From NCBI GenBank assembly GCA_944384505.1, contig CALWTQ010000028.1:1-43061 (forward strand): DNA of 43,061 nt, in the 5' to 3' direction. The position numbers and the translations under genes were made by a program. Positions within the stretch are counted from its first letter, which is position 1, and each line of letters starts with the position of its first letter. Positions 16,038 to 22,814 of this stretch are shown here, in pieces. The notes beneath the pieces were generated by a model that did no database searches, was not told the DNA's origin, and saw nothing but the letters and a program-made list of their open reading frames with translations. This DNA is from an uncultured Mediterraneibacter sp. Its GTDB lineage: Bacteria; Bacillota; Clostridia; Lachnospirales; Lachnospiraceae.

Positions 16038-17132
16038 ATGTTTCATTTACCAGAATACACAGAACCGGATTTTACACAGGACAAATTCATAAACGCCCCG
16101 GACGCCCTCTGGGAAACCGTGACAGTCCAAGGTGTGGCTCCGGAAAATTATCACAGCACTTCCATGTATCCGGAATACTTTAAGATCAATGGGAAATGGA
16201 CTCTTGCAGAGGAGAGCCGTATGGATTCCAGTGTCGTTCTCTGCGATAATGGGGAGCTGAAAGTAGTAGAAAACCGCAACCTGGAAGTCGGGGACAAGGT
16301 AATACTCGGCCGCACAGAACATGCTGAGAATGGGATCTATCTCCACAGCACAGGCTTTGAAAATCCGGAGACTTCCGAAGATGACCAGTTCGTATTCCGC
16401 CAGGGCAGAAGCCGTGAGACATCCTATGCCCGGGACTATGACAGACTCTTTGAACTTCTGAAATATGAAAAGGAGCATGGTAATATCATCTGGGTAATGG
16501 GCCCCGCCTTTTCCTTTGATGCGGATGCCAGACGGGCAATGCAGGCTATGATAGAAAACGGCTATGTAGACGGGCTGATGGCCGGCAACGCCCTTGCCAC
16601 CCACGATCTGGAGGGGGCGATGTTCCACACGGCGCTGGGCCAGGATATCTACACGCAGAAATCTCAACCCAACGGACATTACAACCATCTGGATGTAATC
16701 AACCGGGTTCGGAAAAGCGGCTCTATCGCCAAGTTTATCGAAGACTATAATATCGATAACGGAATCATGTACAGCTGTGTAAAAAATAACGTTCCATTCG
16801 TACTGACCGGTTCCATCCGCGACGACGGACCGCTTCCGGAGGTGATCGGAAACGCCTACGACGGCCAGACCGCTATGCGCAGTATGGTGAAAAAAGCTAC
16901 GACTGTCGTCTGCCTCGCAACTATGCTGCATACCATCGCAACCGGCAATATGACACCTTCTTACCGTGTTCTCGAAGACGGAACCGTCCGTCCTGTATTC
17001 TTATATACAGTGGACGCCGATGAATTTGTTGTCAACAAGCTCCTCGACCGCGGAAGCCTGGCAGCCACAACGATAGTGACCAATGTCCAGGATTTCATCA
17101 TGATTGTCGTAAAAGGGCTTGGCCTGATGTAA
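16038..17132 (+). CDS. TIGR00300-family protein (archaeal-type ornithine cyclodeaminase / LOR-SDH region-like)
   Basis: This 364-residue soluble protein has features of the TIGR00300 group: an N-terminal beta-rich domain related to the LOR/SDH conserved region (ETVTVQGVAPENYHSTSMYP, VVLCDNGELKVVENRNLEVGDKV) and a C-terminal nucleotide-binding domain with GNALATHDLEGAMFHTALGQ and NVPFVLTGSIRDDGPLPEV. Archaeal relatives are described as ornithine cyclodeaminases and the domain also forms the C-terminal half of arginine-guanidine-removing enzymes. The activity here is not proven. TGAGGT lies seven bases before the ATG. Upstream are remnants of amide- and peptide-hydrolysing genes, which hints at amino-acid metabolism. 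Confidence 0.65.
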   Translation: MFHLPEYTEPDFTQDKFINAPDALWETVTVQGVAPENYHSTSMYPEYFKINGKWTLAEESRMDSSVVLCDNGELKVVENRNLEVGDKVILGRTEHAENGIYLHSTGFENPETSEDDQFVFRQGRSRETSYARDYDRLFELLKYEKEHGNIIWVMGPAFSFDADARRAMQAMIENGYVDGLMAGNALATHDLEGAMFHTALGQDIYTQKSQPNGHYNHLDVINRVRKSGSIAKFIEDYNIDNGIMYSCVKNNVPFVLTGSIRDDGPLPEVIGNAYDGQTAMRSMVKKATTVVCLATMLHTIATGNMTPSYRVLEDGTVRPVFLYTVDADEFVVNKLLDRGSLAATTIVTNVQDFIMIVVKGLGLM

Positions 17133-17158
17133 AAGCCTTGCATAAAATGTGGAGGATC

Positions 17159-17407
17159 TCAGCATTCTTTTGCTTTGATCATCCGCATTTTTGCCTGTCT
17201 CGTCAGCTGCTTAATCTCCCACTCCCGGCGCATAGCCTCTTCCTTTGTCTGAAATTCCTCGTAATAGGCAAGCACAACCGGTCTTCTGGGTTTCGTATAT
17301 TTTGCCCCTTTTCCGTCATTATGATCTTTTATCCGCTTTTCCAGATTATTGGTCCATCCGGTATATAAAGAGCCGTCGCTGCACCGGAGAATATATGTAT
17401 AATTCAC
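17159..17407 (-). CDS. GIY-YIG nuclease superfamily protein (UPF0213 type)
   Basis: This 82-residue protein has the compact GIY-YIG fold: YTYILRCSDGSLYTGWTNNLEKRIKDHNDGKGAKYT carries the two Tyr strands, the catalytic Arg (in KRIKDH) and a Gly-rich loop; YYEEFQTKEEAMRREWEIKQL supplies the conserved Glu. The length is typical for the stand-alone YhbQ/UPF0213 group, whose biological role is uncertain (DNA repair has been suggested). It starts with GTG; AGGAGGG lies ten bases before. It is convergent with the TIGR00300 gene and divergent from the small regulator. Confidence 0.9.
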   Translation of the reverse strand: MNYTYILRCSDGSLYTGWTNNLEKRIKDHNDGKGAKYTKPRRPVVLAYYEEFQTKEEAMRREWEIKQLTRQAKMRMIKAKEC

Positions 17408-17463
17408 GCTGTTTCTTCCCTCCTGACTCTTACTATGTTAATCCATTCTTTCCTATTTTACAA

Positions 17464-17532
17464 TATGGAAAGTTTACTTGACATATCCCGTTTTCCTGAT
17501 ATAATTGAATTATGGAAAGCAAACTTTCCATA
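17464..17532 (+). promoter_or_regulatory. Promoter and double operator of the small HTH regulator
   Basis: TTGACA (17478-17483), 16 bp, TATAAT (17500-17505). A 22-bp perfect palindrome with arms TATGGAAAG/CTTTCCATA around CAAA lies just after the start point (17511-17532). A half-site TATGGAAAGTTTAC (17464-17477) abuts the -35. Repressor binding at both would cover the promoter; the adjacent HTH protein is the likely ligand. Confidence 0.8.
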
Positions 17533-17546
17533 GAAAGGATAAAACC

Positions 17547-17759
17547 GTGAAGAACCGCTTGGAAGAACTGAGGAAGCAAAGAGGAATTAAGCAGGAAGAA
17601 CTGGCCGCAGCTCTGGAGGTATCACGCCAGACGATCGGCTCACTGGAAAACGGACGCTACAATCCCTCCATCCTGCTTGCATTTAAAATCGCAAGGTATT
17701 TCGATATGTGTATCGAAGACATCTTTATCTATGAGGAGGAATCAGATGATGAAAAATAA
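17547..17759 (+). CDS. Small HTH_3 (Xre/Cro-like) transcriptional regulator
   Basis: The 70-residue protein is essentially one helix-turn-helix domain: RLEELRKQRGIKQEELAAALEVSRQTIGSLENGRYNPSILLAFKIARYF. An acidic tail ends in EEESDDEK. GTG 17547 is chosen because AAAGGAT lies eight bases before; an apparent TTG start at 17505 falls inside the -10 box and cannot be used. Its stop overlaps the next gene by 14 bases, so the two are co-translated. The palindromes around the promoter indicate autoregulation. Such small regulators paired with a membrane protein are common in Firmicutes. Confidence 0.9.
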   Translation: MKNRLEELRKQRGIKQEELAAALEVSRQTIGSLENGRYNPSILLAFKIARYFDMCIEDIFIYEEESDDEK

Positions 17760-18144
17760 TAACACAAAATGGTATCTGGGTTATGTTGTCTCTGCCGCGA
17801 TTATACTGTTAATCGCTTTTACGGATCTTTCCCGGGAGATGGATCTGGCTCTCGGAATCCTTTTTGCCGTTGTTTTTTCAGTCTCCCATACGCAGATCCT
17901 TCATTCAAAAATGCTCAAAACGGATGATGATTACAGAATTAGTGTTATGGATGAACGCAATATCATGATCAAGGAAAAAGCGGGAAATATAACAAACATG
18001 GTTACTCTCGTACTGCTGGGCCTGGCAACTGTTCTGTTCATCGCACTTGATTATATCGTTCCCGCGATTGTGACTGGAATTATCGTTGCTGTGCAGCCGC
18101 TTGTTCTTATCATTATAAGCAGTGCGATCGAGAAAAAGGTATAG
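17746..18144 (+). CDS. Small integral membrane protein paired with the HTH regulator (DUF2178-like)
   Basis: This 132-residue protein has four predicted membrane segments: YLGYVVSAAIILLIAF, ALGILFAVVFSVSHTQI, MVTLVLLGLATVLFIAL and YIVPAIVTGIIVAVQPLVLIII. Between segments 2 and 3 is a cytoplasmic loop with DERNIMIKEKAGNIT, a motif I associate with DUF2178-like proteins that accompany small Xre regulators; the exact family is not certain. GAGGAGG lies before ATG 17746 inside the regulator's reading frame, so translation is coupled. A stem-loop follows the stop. The function is unknown; it may relay a membrane signal to the regulator. Confidence 0.75.
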   Translation: MMKNNNTKWYLGYVVSAAIILLIAFTDLSREMDLALGILFAVVFSVSHTQILHSKMLKTDDDYRISVMDERNIMIKEKAGNITNMVTLVLLGLATVLFIALDYIVPAIVTGIIVAVQPLVLIIISSAIEKKV

Positions 18145-18171
18145 CGCTGAGAGCATTTATTCTCTCAGCGC
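18144..18171. terminator. Hairpin between two convergent genes
   Basis: GCGCTGAGAG (18144-18153) and CTCTCAGCGC (18162-18171) form a perfect 10-bp stem with an AT loop. It overlaps the stop codon of the membrane protein and the last codons of the ATPase on the other strand. There is no strong T tract on either side, so termination is likely but not certain. Confidence 0.55.
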
Positions 18172-19434
18172 CGTAATCGGAACGACGTACACACCGTCTG
18201 GGCGGCGGTAGGCAGCGCTGCTCATTCCGCATATCACACAGAGAACCCGGGGCGGTATGCCGCCCGGTTCTTTTTCTATATCTTTCTTAATCTTCAACAG
18301 GCCTGCTGCCGCATTATCAATCTGGTTGGCCCCCAGTTTTATCTCAAATGCGCACCAGTCTCCTCCCGGTATCTGTATCACCGCATTAATTTCCCGATTC
18401 TGATAATCCTGATAATGGAACAGCCGCCCGCCAAACGACTCCGCATAAATCCGAAGATCACGCTCACAGAGAGCTTCAAACAGAAATTTCAGCGTCTCCA
18501 GATCCCCCAACAGCGTCTCCGGCGTCACATTTAAAAGCGCACAGGCGAGTGAAGGATCACAGAAATGCCTTTTTTCGGCCTGCTTTACCCTTACCGATGA
18601 ACGTACCTTCACTGAAAACGGCGGTTGATTGTCCGTCAGGAAAAGGCGTGAAAAAATATCCAGATATGCCGCTATTGTATCTACGTCAATATCTTCGTCA
18701 TCCTTTTCCCTGACATCATTTTTCAAAAGACGATTTGTCGCTGTTGTACTTTCATTCCTGGCCAGCGAGCGGAGCAGAAGTCTGATCTTCGCTGTATTAC
18801 GTTTTACCCCATCTATTCTGTAAACATCATCGTCTATAATAGCATCCAGGTACTGCGCCGGCAGAAGAGCAGCTTCTCCCTCAGGAAGACCTATACTCGC
18901 CGGCCAGCCGCCCCTGATAATATAATAAATCAAATCTCTCAGATGAACTTCCCCTGACATGACCGGCTTCATCTCTCCGCCGCAGACCGCCTGAAGCGAA
19001 ATCAGCCCGCTGGAATCGCCGGATTCAAAAAGAGACATCGGCCGCATTCTGATTCTGGCAATTCTTCCCGCTCCACTGTGCAGAATCCCCTTGTGATTAG
19101 GCGTGGAGGAGCCGGTCAGTATAAACTGCCCTTTCTGCGGATTCTGATCCACCTGATACCTCACAGCATCCCACAGCGGCGGAACTTCCTGCCACTCATC
19201 GATCAGATGCGGCGTCTCTCCCTGCAGCACAAGTTCCGGGCTTAACTCGGCAAGGCTTCTGTTCTGAAAGCCCCCCGCCGGATCTCCCAGATAAATCTCG
19301 CTTTTGCTGTGATAGGATGACGTCCATGTCTTACCGCACCATTTGGGGCCTTCTATACAAAGCGCACCAAAAACCTTCAAATGCTCTTCTATCTGCTTAT
19401 CAATAATACGAGGTTTGTAATTTTTCTTATCCAT
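18157..19434 (-). CDS. ATPase of the AAA_14/DUF4143 family
   Basis: This 425-residue protein has the AAA_14 domain with a Walker A motif GPKWCGKTWT (about residues 29-38), Walker B HLIDEWQEV (about 76-84) and a sensor LTGSSTP. The C-terminal half is DUF4143, a nuclease-like domain with FHYQDYQNREINAVI and CAFEIKLGANQIDNA, resembling the PD-(D/E)XK arrangement. These proteins are widespread and often variable in gut Firmicutes; the role is unknown. It has its own unit, convergent with the small membrane protein. Its upstream region (19435-19666) is AT-rich with repeated 'attccg' motifs and no gene. Confidence 0.88.
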   Translation of the reverse strand: MDKKNYKPRIIDKQIEEHLKVFGALCIEGPKWCGKTWTSSYHSKSEIYLGDPAGGFQNRSLAELSPELVLQGETPHLIDEWQEVPPLWDAVRYQVDQNPQKGQFILTGSSTPNHKGILHSGAGRIARIRMRPMSLFESGDSSGLISLQAVCGGEMKPVMSGEVHLRDLIYYIIRGGWPASIGLPEGEAALLPAQYLDAIIDDDVYRIDGVKRNTAKIRLLLRSLARNESTTATNRLLKNDVREKDDEDIDVDTIAAYLDIFSRLFLTDNQPPFSVKVRSSVRVKQAEKRHFCDPSLACALLNVTPETLLGDLETLKFLFEALCERDLRIYAESFGGRLFHYQDYQNREINAVIQIPGGDWCAFEIKLGANQIDNAAAGLLKIKKDIEKEPGGIPPRVLCVICGMSSAAYRRPDGVYVVPITALRE

Positions 19435-19666
19435 TGCAGAATCCTCCTGTATGTATTTTAATCCATTCCGTGAGATTTTGCAATTGTAATCCGAGCGTTT
19501 TTCAATTTTTATTCCGAGTAATTTAGATTGTTTATTCCGTGAAATTCTAAATTTTCAACCCGAGCTTTTTTGACCCGTGCAATCGGGAAAGCAGACAAGC
19601 GATTCAGCGTAGTTATTTGCGAAACGGTGTACTAGGCTCGACAATACCTCGCCAAGTGCTCAGGCA

Positions 19667-19758
19667 TCACTGGAGGGCTGTCGCCCTATGGAAATATGAA
19701 AAGGCGGATCTGTGAAAGTAAACTTTCCCGCTCCGCCTTTTCATATTTCCGCACGGCT
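19667..19758. repeat. 92-bp repeat unit, copy 1, with a 19-bp hairpin
   Basis: This unit is identical base for base to 19803-19894. It contains a perfect 19-bp stem (19690-19708 with 19732-19750; arms begin GGAAATATGAAAAGGCGGA) and a GAAAG/CTTTC helix in the loop. A second small stem GGGCT/AGCCC-like (AGGGCTGTCGCCCTA) precedes it. No coding sequence is seen. Confidence 0.85.
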
Positions 19759-19802
19759 TATGCGCATCGAGCCTTTCCAGTTCGATTCCGCTTCGCTCCA
19801 TC

Positions 19803-19894
19803 TCACTGGAGGGCTGTCGCCCTATGGAAATATGAAAAGGCGGATCTGTGAAAGTAAACTTTCCCGCTCCGCCTTTTCATATTTCCGCACGGCT
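19803..19894. repeat. 92-bp repeat unit, copy 2
   Basis: This is an exact direct copy of 19667-19758, offset by 136 bp, ending seven bases before the stop codon of the SpoIIQ-like gene. The hairpin arms are at 19826-19844 and 19868-19886. On the minus strand it could act as terminator for the sporulation genes. Exact identity implies a recent duplication or gene conversion. Confidence 0.85.
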
Positions 19895-19900
19895 CGATGC

Positions 19901-20692
19901 TTATTCCATGAAGTTCATCGGGTCGACGGGCTGGCCGTCTTTCTGGATCTCGAAATAGAGATTCGGGCCTTCTACACTGTAGTATTTTGTTGGCTCGCTT
20001 AAGGTGCCAAGAGACGCTCCTGCTGCCACATAGTCTCCCACCGCAACCGGCACGTCCGCAAGCTGTCCGTATGTTGCGGTGTATCCGTTGCCCATATCCA
20101 GTGTTACGGTAGTTCCTGTCTGCGCAGTCTCGTCAATACTTGTCACAATCCCCGCCGCGGAGGCTGCGATTGTCTCTCCTACTTCTCCTCCAATGATCAT
20201 AGCAGGATTATACTGATACTGGTCGAGTGTCTGAAAAAACACTGTCTGATCCATGCTGTACCCCATGATCACAGCACCGCTGGCCGGCCATGCAAGCACG
20301 CTGTCCTCGCCAAACCACACTCCTGATGTATCCGCTCCGGACAGAGCCGTCCCATCAGAAGTTCCGGAACTTTCTCCGCTCTGACCGGAATCCGTACCAC
20401 CCGCCGCGCCGTCTGTCTCTCCGTATTCATTTTCATCTTCGGCCATACTGCTTTTTTCTGTATCATCTTCCGACTCTGGAAGAAGGATATCGTCTGCTGT
20501 AGTTTCTTCTGTATTATCTTCTGTAAGCTGTTCTGCTTCTTCCTCAGCCTTTGCCATCTGTTCGTTTATTTCCTTCCGGTAATTGCTGAAGGTGTATACC
20601 CCCACCAGGCCGATCACCGCCACGAAACAGATCACAATGCCGACTGCAGCTCCTTTTCCTTTGAAAAAGGACGGTCTTTCATTGTTATTCAT
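19901..20692 (-). CDS. spoIIQ: SpoIIQ-like LytM (M23) domain protein, catalytic residues absent
   Basis: The 263-residue protein has a short cytoplasmic N-terminus, one membrane helix (AAVGIVICFVAVIGLVGVYTF), a long acidic Ser/Gly/Glu-rich linker (about 45-125) and a LytM fold from about 128 to the end (GETIAASAAGIVTSI, GNGYTATYGQLADV, PVAVGDYVAAG). The motifs that bind zinc in M23 enzymes are altered: the first HxxxD is replaced around YNPAMIIGGE, and HxHFE reads NLYFE. It therefore probably acts as a scaffold, as SpoIIQ does in binding SpoIIIAH. It follows spoIID, as is common in clostridia. ATG 20692 is preferred because GAGGTG precedes it; GTG 20701 is possible. Confidence 0.82.
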   Translation of the reverse strand: MNNNERPSFFKGKGAAVGIVICFVAVIGLVGVYTFSNYRKEINEQMAKAEEEAEQLTEDNTEETTADDILLPESEDDTEKSSMAEDENEYGETDGAAGGTDSGQSGESSGTSDGTALSGADTSGVWFGEDSVLAWPASGAVIMGYSMDQTVFFQTLDQYQYNPAMIIGGEVGETIAASAAGIVTSIDETAQTGTTVTLDMGNGYTATYGQLADVPVAVGDYVAAGASLGTLSEPTKYYSVEGPNLYFEIQKDGQPVDPMNFME

Positions 20693-20816
20693 TGTCATCA
20701 CCTCTGGCTATATTTTTGCCAGAAAGCAGATGTATTATTCTGTTCCTTCCAAAGATTTAAATGATTCTAAAATATTTTCTGCCGGCAGCTGCCAGACGCG
20801 ATGGGGACAGTCCCCA

Positions 20817-21836
20817 TCAGAGCCGGTCTGTCTCCGGCATATCTGTACGCAGCTGCGTTCCCTCGAAGAAAAATGAAAGGATCTCCTCACAGGTTTTCCC
20901 CTCTTTTGCCATCTGATCCGCAGTCCACAGGCTCATTCCCAGGCCGTGTCCTTTCCCTGTTGTCGTAATCTTAATCTGGGCCGTGTCCTGCGCCTCCCCT
21001 TCCCTGGCTGCGTCGCCCTCACTGAACGAAAACGCACCTGACGGCAGTGAGAGCGCCTCCCGGAACTGATCCCCTGTGCAGACTGTTTCCCCGATTCTCA
21101 GCTCCTTCACATACCCGGCTGAATCATTAGAGAGGATTTCGAAATCCGCAAAAGCGTACCCTTTCTCCGCCTGTTCCCCGTCTGCCGCAGCCACAAGGAA
21201 ATCCCTGCACAGCTCCTGGATCTGCCTGTATGTGAATGTAAACACCTGTATCTCATCATCTGCCTCTTTATCCAGGGGACACTCTCTCACTGCAATATAA
21301 GGATATTCCTCCGTTCCCATCACTTCGGCTGCGCTTCTTGTTTTCCCCGCGCTGGACTGATGAAACGGCGTCCATGCATATGTATCATTGTAAAACAGCA
21401 CTGTATCATCAGTCTGTTCTACAGCGTCTGTATATTTTTTATAAACTGTTTCAAATCTTTCTTTTCCCAGCTGTTTTTCAAGTTCTTCTCTGGTCAGCCA
21501 GGATTCTGTGACGACCTTGTCCTCTGATTGATCCAATTCGCGGTACAGCTGAGTACGGATCAGAACTGCCTGCGCCTTCAGCGCTTCCGGTTCGCTGTCC
21601 CCCGACATTTCTCCGGCCAGAATGCCCGCCAGATATTCTGTCCAGTTGACTTCCGCAATCCCGTCCGCCTCCTCTGAATCCGGCACTCTCACTTTTATAA
21701 ACAGGCTGCCGCCCTCATCCTCTGCAGTAATATTCACACCGTTGGCAAACACAGATATAATATATGGAAGAAGAATAATGATTATAAGAAATGCCGCGAC
21801 AGATTTAAATCTTTGCTCTATCCAATATCGCTTCAT
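20817..21836 (-). CDS. spoIID: Stage II sporulation protein D (SpoIID/LytB family lytic transglycosylase)
   Basis: This 339-residue membrane-anchored enzyme degrades peptidoglycan during engulfment of the forespore. One N-terminal helix (SVAAFLIIIILLPYIISVFA) is followed by the SpoIID domain. VNWTEYLAGILAGEMSGDSEPEALKAQAVLIRTQ holds the catalytic Glu, and PFHQSSAGKTRSAAEVMG and GKGHGLGMSLWTADQMA are further family blocks. The gene has the ribosome site GGAGGG nine bases before the ATG; this site is in the 3' arm of a terminator that ends the upstream operon. spoIIQ follows after 124 bp, which include a small GATGGGGAC/GTCCCCATC palindrome (20800-20818). Confidence 0.93.
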   Translation of the reverse strand: MKRYWIEQRFKSVAAFLIIIILLPYIISVFANGVNITAEDEGGSLFIKVRVPDSEEADGIAEVNWTEYLAGILAGEMSGDSEPEALKAQAVLIRTQLYRELDQSEDKVVTESWLTREELEKQLGKERFETVYKKYTDAVEQTDDTVLFYNDTYAWTPFHQSSAGKTRSAAEVMGTEEYPYIAVRECPLDKEADDEIQVFTFTYRQIQELCRDFLVAAADGEQAEKGYAFADFEILSNDSAGYVKELRIGETVCTGDQFREALSLPSGAFSFSEGDAAREGEAQDTAQIKITTTGKGHGLGMSLWTADQMAKEGKTCEEILSFFFEGTQLRTDMPETDRL

Positions 21837-21888
21837 AAAAAACAGCCCTCCATATTTTAGTATATGAAGAGCTGTTTCTTTTCATACC
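21837..21888 (-). promoter_or_regulatory. Terminator overlapping a sigma-E-like promoter and the spoIID ribosome site
   Basis: On the minus strand AAACAGCTCTTCATAT (21877-21862) pairs with ATATGGAGGGCTGTTT (21855-21840) through 16 pairs including two G-U, followed by T6 (21842-21837) and directly by the spoIID ATG. It is a good intrinsic terminator for the ileS-glgP operon. GGTATGAA (21888-21881), 15 nt, CATATACT (21866-21859) resembles the sigma-E consensus; transcripts would start near 21852, after the 5' arm. Confidence 0.6.
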
Positions 21889-21905
21889 CACAGGTTTCCT
21901 GCAGA

Positions 21906-22802
21906 TTATAATTCAGTAGTCTGGTTCTGCCCCGGTTCTTCCGGTTTGGGTGAAACCGGCGGCGCTGATGGTTCCGGATGAACCGATGGAACCGGCTGCA
22001 CTGGCGGTTCCGGATGAACCGTCGGCTCCGGGTGACCCGATGGAACCGGCTGCACTGGCGGTTCCGGATGAACCAGCGGCTCCGGATGAGCCGGCGCGCC
22101 CGGATGGACCGGTGGCTCCGGATGAATCGGCGCGCCCGGATGGATCGGCGGAACCGGCGGCGGTGTAAGCTCCGGCTCCATGCCAGACCTGAAATCCTTG
22201 TTTCTCATAACAAACAGGCAGATCGCTTCATACAGCGGAACCGTCACCGACAGCACCGCGTGCACAATTCCCATATTGTGGCTTGTAAATCTTTCATAAA
22301 TCTGTACGCCGATAAGAATTCTCAGCGCCATGTACACAGCCGAATACACAACGGTCAGGATAATCAGGACCACATACATCACAATCAGCATCATAATCCC
22401 GATCCCGGCTCCTCCCCCCACAGTTCCTACTATACTGCTCAGGATGAGGAGAACGATGAGAATCCCCATTATAACTTCAAAAGCAATCGGAAGGATCAGA
22501 TTCCATATCCCCGGATTTCTGACTGTTTTGTTTTTGAGACAGATCTCGCCTGCCAGCTCCCCGTGAAAATAATCTCTTGCAAATGGAATGAATGCCAGCC
22601 ATGAGTGTGTTTTCCCCAGCCTTTTTCCAATCGTATACAAACCGATAGAGTGAAAAATGTAGCTCACCAGCATAAATATGAGGGCCACTGTCAGTACAAT
22701 CAGCCAGATCGACAGAATCGCGCCGAAAATCGTGTCATCTATACTGCTGTGATAGATTGACGGATAATCATACCGATAACCATAGTCATAACTAAAATCC
22801 AT
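21906..22802 (-). CDS. Multi-pass membrane protein with a Pro/His repeat tail
   Basis: The 298-residue protein begins with a Tyr-rich segment, then has about four membrane helices (FGAILSIWLIVLTVALIFML, ILPIAFEVIMGILIVLLIL, GIMMLIVMYVVLIILTVVY and a short one near LYEAICLFVM). GKTHSWLAFIPFARDYFHGELAG resembles the loop of DUF5684-type membrane proteins. The last 85 residues are Pro-rich repeats such as HPEPPVHPGAPAHPEP and HPEPPVQPVPS. I cannot assign a function. It starts 12 bp after glgP with AGGAGG before the ATG and is the last gene of the T-box operon, ended by the hairpin at 21840-21877. The repeats are also repeated at DNA level. Confidence 0.75.
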   Translation of the reverse strand: MDFSYDYGYRYDYPSIYHSSIDDTIFGAILSIWLIVLTVALIFMLVSYIFHSIGLYTIGKRLGKTHSWLAFIPFARDYFHGELAGEICLKNKTVRNPGIWNLILPIAFEVIMGILIVLLILSSIVGTVGGGAGIGIMMLIVMYVVLIILTVVYSAVYMALRILIGVQIYERFTSHNMGIVHAVLSVTVPLYEAICLFVMRNKDFRSGMEPELTPPPVPPIHPGAPIHPEPPVHPGAPAHPEPLVHPEPPVQPVPSGHPEPTVHPEPPVQPVPSVHPEPSAPPVSPKPEEPGQNQTTEL

Positions 22803-22814
22803 CTGTAACGCCTC

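Noticed and set aside
16047-16931. 294-codon open frame on the minus strand
   Set aside because: It is antisense to the TIGR00300-family gene, whose plus-strand translation has clear family motifs.
19667-19894. CRISPR array
   Set aside because: There are only two 92-bp direct copies with a 44-bp gap; the unit and spacer sizes and the lack of cas genes do not fit.
20800-20818. GATGGGGAC/GTCCCCATC palindrome as a copy of the dispersed hairpin
   Set aside because: It shares only GGGGAC with the hairpins at 28882 and 37245; arms and loop differ, so it is noted but not grouped with them.
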